Assembly (NCBI GenBank): GCA_032164295.1
Contig: JAJHTX010000011.1
Coordinates: 1,054,001-1,118,000 of the forward strand
DNA length: 64,000 nt
DNA from: Inonotus obliquus
Lineage: Eukaryota; Basidiomycota; Agaricomycetes; Hymenochaetales; Hymenochaetaceae
Direction: 5' to 3'
Shown here: in pieces, positions 23,626-38,247 of the stretch
Layout of the letters: each line of letters begins with the position of its first letter
Position numbering within the stretch: the stretch's first letter is position 1
The notes under the pieces: generated by a model
What the model was told of the DNA's origin: nothing
Databases searched by the model: none
What the model saw: the letters and a program-made list of their open reading frames with translations, nothing else
Program-made: the position numbers and the translations under genes

Positions 23626-26600
23626 ATGACATCGCACTACGATGTCAGTTTCTTTACCAACAAGAATGCAAATTTTCACTAACGACCTTTGCTTTTATCT
23701 TTAATAGAGAGTAACTGGTCAATACGCCACTCGACCATCACCCATCGCTGGTCCGTCTCGTGGCGATTCATTTTATGATAGAGATCATCGGGTCCCGTAT
23801 CCCTCGAGACGGGAGCCGGATTATATCAGGGACGAGCATTCATCAATGAGGAGAGACGACAGGCCTCATTATCCTCCTCAAGAATATGAATATGGTACAC
23901 CTCGAGAGTCACGTGCGGACACCGGACCAACAGCCTGGTCTCGACAGCCTCCCTCGTATCCTCCTCATTCATCTCCACCATCCATTCCTAACCAATATCC
24001 TCGATATTACCAAGATGCTGGACCATCCCCAGTCTCTCAATGGGAAGGGCGTGCAGTCTGGAATAATACACCAGACGATCGTAATTTCGCACCTTCTCCA
24101 GCTTGGAGACACACTCGACACGGACCTCCCGTTCCACCTCCCGCTCCACAAGTGTGAGTTACGACCGATTGAATCATCGAATTTCTTATTCAGGTTGCTT
24201 TAGCCCTTCGTGGCCGAATCCGACATCCCCTCGGACGGTCGATTATCGCCGTAGAGAACCAATACATGTGCCAATCGAACAGCCAGATACCCATGAATAT
24301 GGGCATCATTATCCACCTCCGCCAGATCACCGCCAGCATGACGATCGGCGTGCTCAATACTATGAGCGCCCTCCAATTCCAGACAACCGAGTTCTGATCC
24401 CCAATGATCCGCATAGACAACCACATGTCGAACGTCCTCCGCTAAGTAATTGGGAACATCATACCTACCGGCCTGAAATGATAGCTGCTCCCCGTGCTAA
24501 TAGACCAACAGCTATAAGGGACTACAAGCGACAGAGGCAGGAATCTATTAGTCAATCTTCCCGTTACTCGGATAATGATGCTCCCGCTTGGTCGAGGGAT
24601 AGAGTTGTCGAATCTAATCGACATTCTAGAAAAGGGTCTCTACAATCTTCGCCCATAGCAGCCACTGGATATCGTGAGCGGAGCACCACGGAATCATCTC
24701 AATATGGTACTCGAGGCGTCTTCGCTGCTCCTCCTGCCAAGGTGCATCACAATCCATGGGAAGTTCCCAGCGACGAGCACGAGTTTTCGGGTGACGAATT
24801 GGCGAAGGATATGGCACTCCCTGCGCAATCGTTGAAGCAAACATTAAGCGATATATCGCGTTCACGTGATGCCTTCAGGACGAACGAAACATACGAGAAT
24901 CAAAACCGCGACTTGTTGGACTATGGACCGGGACTTTCCAACGATTTTAATATTGGCCAATCCTCCAAGCAGGAAATGCCTCAATCCATATTTCGTCGTG
25001 CTTGGGATCCATCTACAGACCAGTTAGTGTCAATAGTGGATAACAGCACAAGATTACCTGGACAAGTCGAAAGGAGGCCTGGAGCACCGGCGACTCCAAT
25101 TAACGCGTTTAATCAGCCTAGTGTCACTAGTCAAGGGTCTTACGGACAGACATCTCAATGTAAGTCGATCATCGGATCATCTTATGCCGTGACTAATCAG
25201 TGTAAAGATATGCAAGAATCTCAGATTCGACGAGCCAGCGAAGTTATTTCCATCAGGAGAGAAGTGAATGCAGCGTCGCCTTCAGGCTCCGCGCAAGGAA
25301 GCGGCTCTAATCGTCAAGGAGTGATGAGTGTTCACGACCTGGTTTCTCCCAGTCCCGGTTGGTCTTTTTAGTAGTCGAAATTTTCGGCAGGTGTAACTAA
25401 TTTACTCACAGTCAAGTCGCAGACGCCAACTGCGCAAAGAACACCCACCCCGATGGTCCTTGACGATGACGGACTGCAAGTTGAATCCGCGACTACGAGA
25501 GAATCCAAATTCCAACACGTTGTCACTGCGGAGTTATCACAGTCAACGAATCTAGGGGATTGGTCTTCTACTTCCGGGGCCAACTTACGCACGAATCATG
25601 ATGAATCTGTACCTGAATTGGAACGTCATCGCAGCCCTTCTGATGAACCGTCTGTTGTCGAGATTTCGCGAAACCCGACTCCGGAAATATACACTCCAGA
25701 ACCTGACGTGGATAGGACAGTTGCTGACGTTGAAATCCAAATTGCAGAGACAACTCTTGCGTCTCCTAAGGCGTCTATTATATTACAACCCGGTGAGAAG
25801 ATTAGCGGGGACGGAACAATGCGAATTCTTGCACCACGACCGAAGGCAAATGAGAAGGATATTGTTGAAATGCTTCGTAGAGCGATCATCGCGCGACGCA
25901 AGGACGATGCTATGACACGCGATCAGCGCGTTAATCCTATTCTCATGGACAATCTCGCCAAGTCGGATGGCCAGGAACAGAACCTCCCGTCCGCTACTGG
26001 CAACCTTGTCGACGAGACCGTTGAACGTATCCTGACACTGACAGAGGAGGAGCAGCAGATGGATGTGCGGGCTGTCCTTGCGACGAAGTTCGCCGAGGAG
26101 CGAGAACTACTGGCCGAGAAAAGACAAAGATTGCGCGACGAATATCAAGTTCTGCATAAAAATTGGGTTGCTCACTGTTTGCAGCTTGATTCTCTGTTCA
26201 AGGCCAACGAAATGAAGGAGGCCCAATTACAAGCTGGGAGAACAACACGACGCTCGGCCGCGACACTGGGCGACGCTGTCCGCTCTGACCTGGAGATGGA
26301 GCAGATTATCGCAACTCTCGGAAACGAAGACCTAACTGATCCAAACCACTTAGCAGTTCGGAACGTTGCTACAATTCCCGATATGATATCCGTGGTGAAG
26401 GGGAAGGTCGACTACCTCTTCGATGACACCAACAACGAAGTGGATGATCCGGCCGTTTTCTACGATCCAAGGAGCGGCTTTTGCGACTGGACTTCAGAAG
26501 AAGAAGCAATATTTTATGCAAAATATGCCGAGTATCCCAAGCAGTTTGGTATTATCGCACAATCCTTGGAGTACAAGACATCTCAGCAAAGCGTTTTATA

Positions 26601-28175
26601 TTATTATATTCACAAGAAAAGGCTCGTTGATTTCCGCAATGCGGTCAATGCTGGAATTGGTAAACGTCGGAAAGGTGTGCGAAAGGCTGGGAAACAGAAA
26701 GGAAACGCACTTCTGGCAGACGTTGCTCAAGCAGACAGCAGAAGACCAGCTGGTCGCGGACGGCGCGGACGAGGTGGATTTGGGTACAGCAGAGGCCGAG
26801 GTGGTGGACCTCCACCTTCTACTGAAGAAAGTGCCGATGCCGATGCACGTGCCAGACGTCGTAGGATTGGAAATACACCAAGACCTAATGATCCTGAGGA
26901 TGCAGGTTCTGTAGTCAGTACCATGAATTTACTCTTGGATCAGTATCTAACTACGATGATTATTCAAGGACACCGATAATACCCGAGAAACTTCCGTCTT
27001 ACCACCGAAGAAACGCAGAGGACGCAAGCCAAAGGCACTTATTGCTGTTGATAGTCCTGATGAAAGTCCGGCACCGGGTGAAACGAGAACTCCTGGAACG
27101 GGTGAAGGGGGCGAAACCACCAGCCGTCGAAAGCCTGGATCTACGGCGACATATTGGTCGGAATCTGATAGAGGTGCGTTTCCGATGTGATTCGAATACG
27201 ATAATGAATGGCTCACAGTTGGCTCTAGAGATCTTCATGCGATGTCTTGCTCGATACGGCAAGGACTTCAAACGAATTGCATTGGAGTTACCGACCAAGG
27301 TAGATCAGTTCTTTAGCATTCCGAAGTGAGCGGTATCTGATCATAAATCCTTCAAGACCCATGCCCAGGTTCAAAATTACTACAAGAACCACAACAAAGA
27401 GCTGGGATTGGAGAAGATTGCTCTCGCCGCTGCAACGCGACCGCGCACTCCAGAGCAAGATCTATTCGTAACTGTTACCAGGGAGGAGGCCTCACAATCT
27501 CGGATGCCGACTGAAGAGAAATCATCAGATCCAACGGCTGATGGGTTGGCAGTGGATGCAGCTTCTAGCACCACTGTCTTAACGGTTGAGCAGAATGGAA
27601 AGCCTGGACAGTCGATACCTCGGGCTGCTTCCGGTTCGCGCGGCCCAGTAAATAAATCAGTGATAAAGGTCCTTAACCCAGACAATTTCCAGTCTGCGGC
27701 TGATAACAGACCTCAGGGTGTGCTCATGACACCCCGTGGAAAGTCTTCTTATACGCTATCGGTTGTCGAACAACCGGCGCATCCTCAAGCCTCCTCACCT
27801 GTGACGTCGACTATGAATTTCCAGGGTACGCAAGGCGGCTCAGCCATGAGCCCATCACCTGGACAGCACGATAGGCCAAAATCGCAACCATCCAGTGGTG
27901 GTTTACCATATCCATTCCATACCCACACGCCACCCATACCAACCCCTTTGACCCGCATAGCTTCCGTTCAATTCTTCTCGCCTAATATGAGTGCTGCGTC
28001 ACCTCCACCAAGGCCCGGATCTTCACCACATGGTGCTGTGGATTATAGAAGTGGAATACCGGTTCATTTACTTCCCACCACACACCCTGGGTTTTGGCCT
28101 CCCAGTCAGACACTTGGCTCTCCGCAGCCACATCCCGCGGACGCCATGAGGAAGCCTCCTGGTCGGCAGGAATAA
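23626..28175 (+). CDS. SNT1: Two-SANT corepressor, Snt1/NCoR-like
   Basis: Seven exons, 23626-23643, 23708-24153, 24204-25357, 25412-26913, 26969-27173, 27229-27299 and 27357-28175, give 1404 residues. The first exon encodes only six residues ('MTSHYD'). The N-terminal half is disordered and rich in Pro, Tyr, Arg and His. The first SANT domain lies near residue 885-940 ('FCDWTSEEEAIFYAKYAEYP', 'VLYYYIHKKRLVDFR') and the second near 1090-1150 ('YWSESDREIFMRCLARYG', 'QVQNYYKNHNKELG'). The region between holds a basic RG-rich tract and an AT-hook-like 'KKRRGRKPK'. This paired-SANT layout is that of Snt1 (Set3 histone-deacetylase complex) and NCoR/SMRT. It should act in nuclear deacetylase recruitment. 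The intron at 25358 uses a slightly unusual GTTGGT don­or. Confidence 0.85.
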
Positions 28176-28573
28176 TTTAATCTGTAAATTCCTTTTTTCC
28201 CTCTCGTCCTTTTCCAGGCTGGGATTATTTATCTTGGTTCGTCATACCTTGCTTTCCCCTGAATCTTCCGTTTCTTGATCGATTTTACTGAACTCTGATG
28301 ATGTTTCGGATACGGGACTTTAGTATCATGGAGGAGCAAGTACTGTATGTAGTTTTAATACATATGTTGTATTTTGTTTGCTTTGCTTCGCGTGGATCGG
28401 GTATGGTATTGACGTGTAAATTCACGTGTTCGTCACGCGTTCGCCATCATTCCATAAAGAATCAGTCTTTCACGTCCAGCACAACGCAGGCCGATTAACT
28501 TCGAATATCTTTTCTATACTATCCTTCTGTATTCATTTTCAGGCGTGCTGGAACCTGTCGGAAGCTCCGGGAA
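28176..28573. other. Intergenic interval
   Basis: About 400 bp between the Snt1-like gene and PIN4 on the same strand: terminator of one and promoter of the other. No gene seen. Confidence 0.5.
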
Positions 28574-29462
28574 ATGGCAAAGAAAGCAGGAGACAAGAAA
28601 CCTGCTACGGTGAACAAGAAAGTTGGAGGGAAGAAAGCAGATAATAAGGATGAAGATAAGGGGCAGAATAAAGTGAGCATCGTCTTTGGATCCCATTTCT
28701 ATTTATGTGAAGTCCTGCAGTGGGTTGCTCGCTCTGCCTGTTGGGGTTTGAAGAATACGAGTCCTGGTCTGGGTAGAGGTCTCACTTCCACACGTCTTTC
28801 AACCCATGACATATTCTCTGTTTCTCTTGGACGTTTTAACATTGTACTGTTTTTCCTGTACAGGGTAAAGGAGGAGGCTTGAAACCTGCGACAGCTGTGA
28901 ACGTTCGCCACATCTTATGCGAGAAACAGTCGAAAGCACTCGAGGCTTTGAAGCTTCTTGAGGTGAGAATTCTTAACAGTTGACGTCGTCACTTATTTCC
29001 TGCTCGCTGTTGACTGACCAACTCCATTTTCGTTCATCCGTGTATTCTTGTATGATTGGAGTGCTTTTAGGAGGGCCAAGCGTTTGATAAAGTCGCGCAG
29101 CAGTTTTCGGAGGATAAGGCGAAGGGTAGGTACCGAACGATTCGGAATTATATCATCTTATTGAGGGACTGACGGTTTCGTCGTGTTTTCTATTAGCTGG
29201 AGGTAGTCTCGGCTGGATGTCTCGAGGAAGCATGGTTGTAAGTCCACTCATCTCCCTTCAAGTTCATCTCGTTTCTCCAACCCCAATTGCTTAACTTCAT
29301 TATCAACTTGAATTTGTTGCTAACCGCTCGTGTACTTGACAGGGTCCATTCCAAGAAAAAGCGTTCGAGTTGACGCCTTCGAGCGTGAGCAAGCCTGTGT
29401 ATTCGTCGCTTGTGAAAACGACTTTTGGGTATCATATCATTATGGTTGAGGGGAGGCGATGA
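28574..29462 (+). CDS. PIN4: Parvulin-type peptidyl-prolyl cis-trans isomerase PIN4 (Par14)
   Basis: Five exons, 28574-28672, 28864-28962, 29071-29125, 29197-29237 and 29343-29462, give 137 residues. A Lys-rich N-terminal tail (residues 1-35) precedes one rotamase domain: '[20 protein letters not shown]', '[13 protein letters not shown]', '[12 protein letters not shown]' and the final '[14 protein letters not shown]'. Length and layout match Par14/PIN4, a small parvulin linked in animals to pre-rRNA processing and chromatin. It lacks the WW domain of Pin1/Ess1, so it is the phospho-independent type. The basic tail is consistent with nucleolar or nucleic-acid association. Confidence 0.92.
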
Positions 29463-29845
29463 GCTCTGATTCCCGGGATCCGATGAATAATGCGCTTCGA
29501 GATTCCGCTCCCTCGAGTCATAATGTGGGCGTTCGTTTGGGAGGGTTGAAATAGTGATCGCGGGAGAAAACGAAGCTGCTAGGCCAAGTTAGAACCGAGA
29601 GAGAGGAGATACAACTCTTGGTTGAAAAGATGGCCCGGCTTTCTGTATGATTTGTTCGGTTCTTTGATTGCTTTGCTTTGGATCATTGTATGTATTATAA
29701 AATCAGGATTCAGCAAGGATAGGAAATTACCATCAACATCGTACAGTACAGAAGGAAACAGATAATTGAGGAACCTGAATTCGGAGCTCACAGCACATAT
29801 TTTCACCTATCCATCCTGTCTCTTTTCCGGAAAGAAGTGTTCTCA
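29463..29845. other. Short intergenic interval between convergent genes
   Basis: About 380 bp of AT-rich 3' flanking sequence. No gene seen. Confidence 0.5.
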
Positions 29846-31251
29846 TTAGAAAACTTCAATCCACTCATTCACCCACAAACTCCTCCCAACCATCCATCCA
29901 ACAATTCTCCCCAAATACAGCTCCTCACTCAACCCAACAAGAGCTTTCCAACTCTTCCAGTAGGTCCGTATGTCACTTATGAATGTCGTTCTTTGAAGTA
30001 ACGCCAAAGCATTGGTAGGATCTGACCCTGCTGACTCTGATGATAAGTCTGATTCTGCCTTTGAGGAACGGAGAGCGCGATAGACGAGTATGATATGTTG
30101 GACTAGAGGTGAGAGTGGGCCGAGACCTGGATTTAGGAGGGGTGAGGTAGGTGTGTGGAGGAGGTATGCTCGTGGTTGCACTTTAGGATGTTTTCCCGCA
30201 TCTTTGGAAGGTGAGGAGGAGGATGAAGCGAGAGCATCCTTGAGTTTTTGCGAGCGGACGAGGGAGGTTATTCCTTGTGAGACTGCCGTATGGTGCTGGT
30301 TGCCTGTTATCCCTTTCTCGTCGAAGGTTAGGATCTATTTCACGTTCAGGGCGTATGTAGACGTAAACATTGAAGTAGACCAATTTAGTTTGAGTCAGCA
30401 AGAGGAGAATACGAGGAGGGGATGGTGAAGGCCACGTACAGTGTCAACGTTATACTCCAGAATGAAAGGTAAGATTGCATCTTGAATGATGGTAGGATCC
30501 CAAATACTTGATGGGTCGTCTCGTAGTTCTCTATAACAACCACGATATATCAGAAAAAAAGGGAGGAGTAGACTAGAAGAACTCACGGTAAATCCAAAAC
30601 ACCAAGACTCAACCCACTCCCAAACACCTCCAACGCATCCTTCCACTCCTTCTCTCCCTCTCCTCCTCCCCCCTCCTTTGCGCCATCACCAGAAGATAGC
30701 CCAACAACACCAACCCAACACCTCTCCTTCCTCTCCGTGCCCTCCAAAATCCCAATCGTAGGCATGAAGAACCCCAAATCCCTCGTATGAGGTACAACAA
30801 CCAATATCCTCGGTTCAATCAACGCTTTACTTCTTCCTCCCTCTCCCACTCCTCCTCCGTTTCCATCACCAGTATTCAGTCCTTCCACAGTAACATATTG
30901 ACGCGTATTCGGATCCCTGACAGCACTAAACGGTCTAAGAGGAGCCTCGACGGTCCAAAGCATTTGTAAAATAGGATATAAAATGAGGAGAAAACGGAAT
31001 ATTAACGGTAGACCTGGTCGATTCTGGCTCGTGCTTTGACTTGTGGCGTTCGCGGCACTCGTAGATGTAGCATCTGTACCATTTGTGATAGTGTTTCTCG
31101 TTGAGTTTGGGTTCGTTGACTCTGATACGCTGGGACCCGCCCCTTTGGAGCCATCCTTCTCCCTCGACCCAGTCCCAGTCCCTGCACCCGACTTAGTTCT
31201 CGAATGCTTCCCCGAGTTCTTCGAGTTCCCGCTTACCGATTTCCTCGCCAT
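29846..31251 (-). CDS. PIG-L-family protein with degenerate catalytic motif
   Basis: Three exons, 30587-31251, 30440-30530 and 29846-30334, give 414 residues. The PIG-L family removes acetate from GlcNAc-PI, the second step of GPI-anchor synthesis, at the ER face. Family features: an N-terminal membrane span (residues about 80-100), the strand 'RILVVVPH' followed by 'FFMPTIGIL', then 'ELRDDPSSIWDPTIIQDAIL' and 'VDTILTFDEKGITG'. The catalytic centre is eroded: the family's AHPDDE reads PHTRDL (residues 154-159), and the HPNH pair reads NQHH. Metal binding and deacetylase activity are therefore doubtful. Low-complexity Gly/Ser inserts raise the size above the usual 250-300. I start at the ATG at 31251 ('MARKS'). 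Possible identities are a pseudoenzyme paralogue, or the sole PIG-L if the sequence were in error; the rest of the frame is clean. Confidence 0.75.
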
Positions 31252-31572
31252 GATACTGGTTGTCAGCGTTGGCAGCAGATAATGGAGAGAGGGAGAAAAA
31301 CGAGCTCGCACGCAAGAATGGCATAGGTGTATTTATGTTGAATAATGTGCACATATAAGGCCGGACCGAAGTTTGTCCGCGCAACCTCGGCAGGCACTGC
31401 ATCATCACTTGACTTGATCTTGATCTTGGAACAATTGAGGCACTTTTTAACCTCACAATCCAACAAAAAAAGGTTCGATAAACAGAGCAGAGACGACGAT
31501 GAATACACTCCGAAAAGAATAGCTAGCTACTCAATACACCTTCTCACTCATTTACTGCTATTCACCCGTGTA
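31252..31572. other. Short intergenic interval
   Basis: About 320 bp between the PIG-L-like start and the UBC4 stop, both on the minus strand. Expected to hold the PIG-L-like promoter; nothing else seen. Confidence 0.5.
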
Positions 31573-32458
<886 letters not shown>

Positions 32459-33033
32459 TGTGGATTTGCTGAACTAGTAAAAAAGAGTCGTGCGGAGACT
32501 GGGAGGAAAGTACGTGAAGCACGCGAGGTAAAGATGAGTAGTTGGAAGTCGGTCGGTGGAAGAGCGGTGGTTGATTAGACAAGTTCGTGCGATAACGACG
32601 ATCAAGATAGAAAGACGTGGTAGTTATACAAGTGAGTAGCAGCAAATTGTGAGCTCGAAGGGAAGAAGGAAGAAACGGGAAGACTTACTGGATGAGAGAT
32701 AGATGGATGGATGGAAAGAGGGCGCTGATGGTGGTACTTAGCAGACAAGGAAATGTCACATGTGACTCGCCAGTTAAAAGATTCTGTCACATGACTCATT
32801 CAGAGTAATTTCAAATTTATATTATTATAAGACTTGCTGTGCAATTATCCAGCTAGTCCTCCTGTGCATCCAGTGTATTTGGAGAGGCCAGGTTAGCGAT
32901 GGTAGCGCGCTTCCAAACCCCACATCACTCGTTCCGGATCACTTCATGCTCTGCTTTTTTCACATCAACTCTTTCTCGTGATTACGGCAACTCTCACTAG
33001 CAAATTCTACACACAACTAGTTTACACCATGAA
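32459..33033. promoter_or_regulatory. Upstream region of UBC4
   Basis: 575 bp between the paralogue's stop and the UBC4 start. Two short matching ATGTCACATGTGAC-type and TGTCACATGACTC segments near 32754-32795 are E-box-like (CACATG) and could be regulatory. No gene seen. Confidence 0.4.
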
Positions 33034-33960
<927 letters not shown>

Positions 33961-34929
33961 GATAACAATTCAGATCCTTCTATCTTTGAACCCTAGTATT
34001 CATGAGGTGGCACGTAGTTATGAAGAGACGACGAGCGCAAGAGTCAGACATGACAGTCAAAGCAATAACAATCAGTCAGTAGGTCACTCATAGTGTTCAT
34101 GAGCAAAGGCATACCTCGGGAAATGTGGAAAAGAAAAATCTATGCAGGTCGAAGGAGGAAGGAGGAAAGCAGAGAAGGGAGAAGATGAATACTACTTATA
34201 CGTGCACAGGATAAACGGAGCTACATCAAACCATGGTGTAATCCGACTCATCGGCGTATATCATTTTACCTATTTTGGGTATATCAAGCCTTTACATAAT
34301 GTCAGTGGCAGGCTGAGTATCAAGGAGTGGCTCGTGTGGTGATCGTCTTATGGAGTGAGCTGAGCCGCTTCCACAAAAAGACACGAGTTCCTTTCGTTCT
34401 CAATTCAATTGGTCGCGGCGTTTCTCGTGGGCTCCGCTTCGAGCAAGATCCAGAATAATGATACCGAGTTTCAATTCATCACCGCCGCGCCTATGCAGTT
34501 ATATTATTCAAATAACTAGGCTTTAGAGGTCAAATCACAAATGCGAGATCGACTATATATGGGACGTAAATGAGCAGGTAAACCACACACAAGCAATGGA
34601 GGAAATGGAACAGCCAGGATTTCACAGCCACTCAAACGAGGGTTGTTCTTAGGAGGTGCACGATCAAGGCCTCATACTATTCTGGCAGAGAGCTAAACGA
34701 AATAGCGCTCGGGTCTAGAAGCGAGCCGGGGACGCCGCAGAAGTTCGGTTCTGCAAAATTTGCGCAGTAATTTTTCGCTTAATTGTAGTACAATACAGTA
34801 CTTGCAAGTTCTAGTACAGCTTCCGCACACACCCAGCATGAAATGTGATCAAACCGAAGGACATCACGAAAGTAGCACGGGAATATATGTATGACTTTGA
34901 TTTTGTGCGCGACTTCTTTATACCGAACT
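33961..34929. other. Intergenic interval
   Basis: Nearly 1 kb between the E2 paralogue and the beta-glucosidase 3' end. Short open frames only; no feature supported. Confidence 0.5.
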
Positions 34930-37591
34930 TTATGATTCATGCGACGCATAGAACTCAGCTTCGTCAGCAATAGACATGATCAGTAATACGAAGATGGACA
35001 AAGCAACGGGTAAACTCACAGAGAGCAAGTGCAGAACGCTTAAAATGGCGCTCGAGCGTTGTAAAATTGACATGCTGAATTCCAAACCGCGTGGCTGTAA
35101 TGCCAGTCGACCATTCTGCATTGTCCACCATCGCTGAGCGTAAAACCAGATATTTTAGGGGTTAACGTGGAAGAGGTGAGTCAGTTACGTACACCAAGCA
35201 AAGATTCCCTCGAGCGGGATGCCATCCTCGTGTATTGCCAGAAGTGACTCACCGAGCATTGTCATGTAGTAGTCTAGCGGCATGATTAGATGCTTCTGGA
35301 ATCTGGATAGAGCCATCAGAGATCGTCTTACTAGTCCGCTCGGCATCATCCAATATGAGAGCAAGGTCGGTGCGTATACCTTCCTCCGGTACCCCAAAGC
35401 CGAACTCAGAAATATACTGTGAAGAAATTATTTAGCGCACAGCTCAGGCCAATACTGTAACAGTACCAAGAGATCTCACGTACGATCTTCTTAGAAGGCC
35501 ACCTTGTCATTATTTCCTTCAGTTCGTAACGCAGATTTTGTGGTGTCGCTCTAAGCCACGATGCAGCCGCTTCTGCGGCTATGCCCACCGGCCAGCCCGT
35601 CGACGCATCATACAGCACCTGGACATTGCACGCGGGCCAATTTGGATCGCTCGAATTCGCCAAGCAACTCGCGATACCATTCTCCGGTGCTGCGGTCCAG
35701 CCGCTAGTATATGCATCAATGGCAAAGAAATCTGCTGAACCTGTTCTTCCTGTTAGCTCAAAAAGTGTTTGCGAGAAAGGCGCAAGAAACACCTTTGATT
35801 TCTACCTTCTCGCCTTCAGTGAAGCGAGGCAGCATTGTCTCGTTGAGCGTTTCTTTCATTAATTCCGGCCAGTCACCAGAAACATAGACCGGCTCGCTGA
35901 ACATGCCGATACCAAAAGCCGCACCACGCTCGATAGCTACAGCATCATCTGTCGTGTTCGTGCGCCATTGCCGACCGCTGTAATTCGCATGTTTGAGCAT
36001 CGTGAATGTGATAGATCACGGCTGCACGTACATAGCTCCGTCATTCTTAAAGGCGATCTCGCCTTTGATACCCATCTCACGGAAGACTTTCACCGCTCGT
36101 GCATGCGCCTTCACTACAGAGAGGAAGTTGTTAGCTCCAAAACGCCACTACAAACAATGAAGAAGGTCAGAAGGATCACTCACATAGATAATAGCCGCAG
36201 TAGTACAACGCGCTTGTGCTCGTCACATTCGGGGATAGCATTGAAGCTTTTCATTCGCATAAGCAAGTCATCTCTTATGATGATCCGCGTGCACTCACTG
36301 AAGGGATAAGTTGTTATCTGGTCGCAATAGACGTGCGGCTCGTTAAAAGTATACCATGTCTTGATGCGATCACCATATGCTTCGAATACTGTACCCGCGT
36401 AACTGAAGAAGGTTATCAAGGATGAGGTCTGAATAGCACCGACAAGACTTACTGCGCAAAATCATCGACGAACTCTTCAGAAAGTATACCACCATAGTAT
36501 GCGACAAGAGCAAGTGGCATATCCCAATGAACTAGCATTTCTATGTTATCACGTATCCGTGAGGATGAAACGCAAGATTCTTACACAGTGTCACAACCGG
36601 TTCAACTCCCAACGCTATGGAATAGTCGATCACTGGGGCATTGTTAAGTTTACGTAGAAATAAATCCAAACAAGAAACGTACAATCGGAATAATGAGCCA
36701 ATCCCTGTTGATTCATAGGAGAGTCTCGGGTACCGAACGGGAAGATACGAGCCCACGAGATGCTGAGGAACAGGACAAGAAACCATGAGTAAGACAGAGG
36801 CACCTCAAGAAAAAGTAAGCACCATACGAGAATGAATGGGTATTCATGCCCAATGCCGCTACACGAGCTGTGTCGTTCTTGTACAGCAAGTACTGGAGGT
36901 CCACAACATCCCCGTTCGTACCATCAGCGATTGCACCAGGCTGGCGGCCCGCCCAGTCCCATGAAGTCGGACCTTTTCCTTCAAGCTTCGCTGCGCCCTC
37001 TACTTGGTACGCTGCAGTTGCGACACCGAACTTAAAATTCTTCGGCAACTTGAAGTGTGAAAGAACGTTTGCTGGACTTGGCGCGTACCAGGTGGGATAT
37101 ACTGGCGGAGCTGAAGATGGTAGCGTCACAGGAACATCCGGTTCGGCAGTTGTGGTGAATGGTGGCTCGGCAACGGCTCCAACCTATTGTATTCGTGTCA
37201 ATCAGCCGTGCGTAGCGCCCATTGAGACAGTACTTACAAGGCTCCAGAGCTGTTCAAGCCCCTCTGGCGAGTAATCCCGCGGAATAGACCCTATCGGAAC
37301 AAACGGGGCATTTGTCGGAATTGGGGTGATTGCAGTACTGATGGAAATCGGTATCGATGTCAAGATGGTGGAGGGAACAGAGGTAACAATTGGTGTTGAC
37401 AACGTAAAACTTGAAAAGCTGGCACTAGCAGAAAAGGAAGTGGCAGCTACATCAGAGATTGAATGGCTCGTTTCGAAGGCGAAGGCTGATCCGCTTGTTG
37501 GGGATGCGAGTGAAGGTCTCGAAAGGCTCACTTGGGCAGATGTAGCAAGGAGTCCAAGTTGAACAAGCATAAGAATCCGCAAAGAAATCAT
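34930..37591 (-). CDS. Secreted GH1 beta-glucosidase
   Basis: Fourteen exons: 37238-37591, 36828-37183, 36683-36762, 36585-36632, 36453-36531, 36295-36402, 36184-36212, 36032-36113, 35793-35977, 35484-35740, 35332-35416, 35193-35273, 35020-35133, 34930-34958; 628 residues. A signal peptide ('MISLRILMLVQLGLLATSA') is followed by a Ser/Thr-rich region of about 100 residues, likely O-glycosylated, then a GH1 barrel starting 'KLPKNFKFGVATAAYQVEGA'. The acid/base glutamate is in 'WYTFNEPHVY'; the nucleophile region reads 'YISEFGFG' where most GH1 enzymes have TENG; 'LEGIFAWSMVDNAEW' forms the aglycone end. It should cleave beta-glucosides outside the cell. The ATG at 37591 lies 46 bp after a TATA box at 37637-37642. 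A decayed fragment of a related gene lies at 39.3 kb. Confidence 0.9.
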
Positions 37592-37636
37592 GATGAACAC
37601 GACGTTCAGGGATCATTGCTCAATCCAAGACGCGGC

Positions 37637-37642
37637 TTTATA
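37637..37642 (-). promoter_or_regulatory. TATA box of the GH1 gene
   Basis: TATAAA on the minus strand, 46 bp before the chosen start codon. Confidence 0.55.
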
Positions 37643-38247
37643 CCAGATACTTGTCAGCCAAAAGGTGTCTGGCCCTCATGACATATCATAGGCTCGGACA
37701 GATGCACAGCGGCACCAGAGGACAAGAAGACACCAGACATCTGCAAACTCAGAAGCTGAACGACAGCAGGTGATACTGGAGAAGCTCGCTTGCAAGCATC
37801 CAGCTATGCGGACCGCCGAAGGAAAACTGAGAAGTAACGTTTACGGTGAGGCAAAGAACAACATCTTCATATGTTTTTGGTTTCCTTCAAAGTCAGATGA
37901 CTCGTCGAGGCAGACGGACATGGCATAGCGATCAAGAAAGTGGACTCGAAGAGCCGAAAAGCGCATCTTGCGGAACGACGCGGGCCGAAAGAAACCTAAG
38001 AAGGCGTGATGTTATGGGTAGTTCTTCATGAAAGTCCGGTCATGGTTCGTTCGGCGGGGGAGAATCAAGGACAGGAAGGACACGTGATATGTTCTCTGAA
38101 TAATCGCACAAACAGTCGTCAAGAACACGTCTCAAAACTTCGTGGCCAAACATATCAGATGCGATTCGTAACAATTACACGACAACTATTGGTACACGAT
38201 ACTCTACAATTTTTCGCAATGCTCTTTTGTCTAGACGTCTCGTTCCC
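37643..38247. other. Upstream region of the GH1 gene
   Basis: About 600 bp between the GH1 promoter and the Con-6 stop. No gene seen. Confidence 0.4.
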
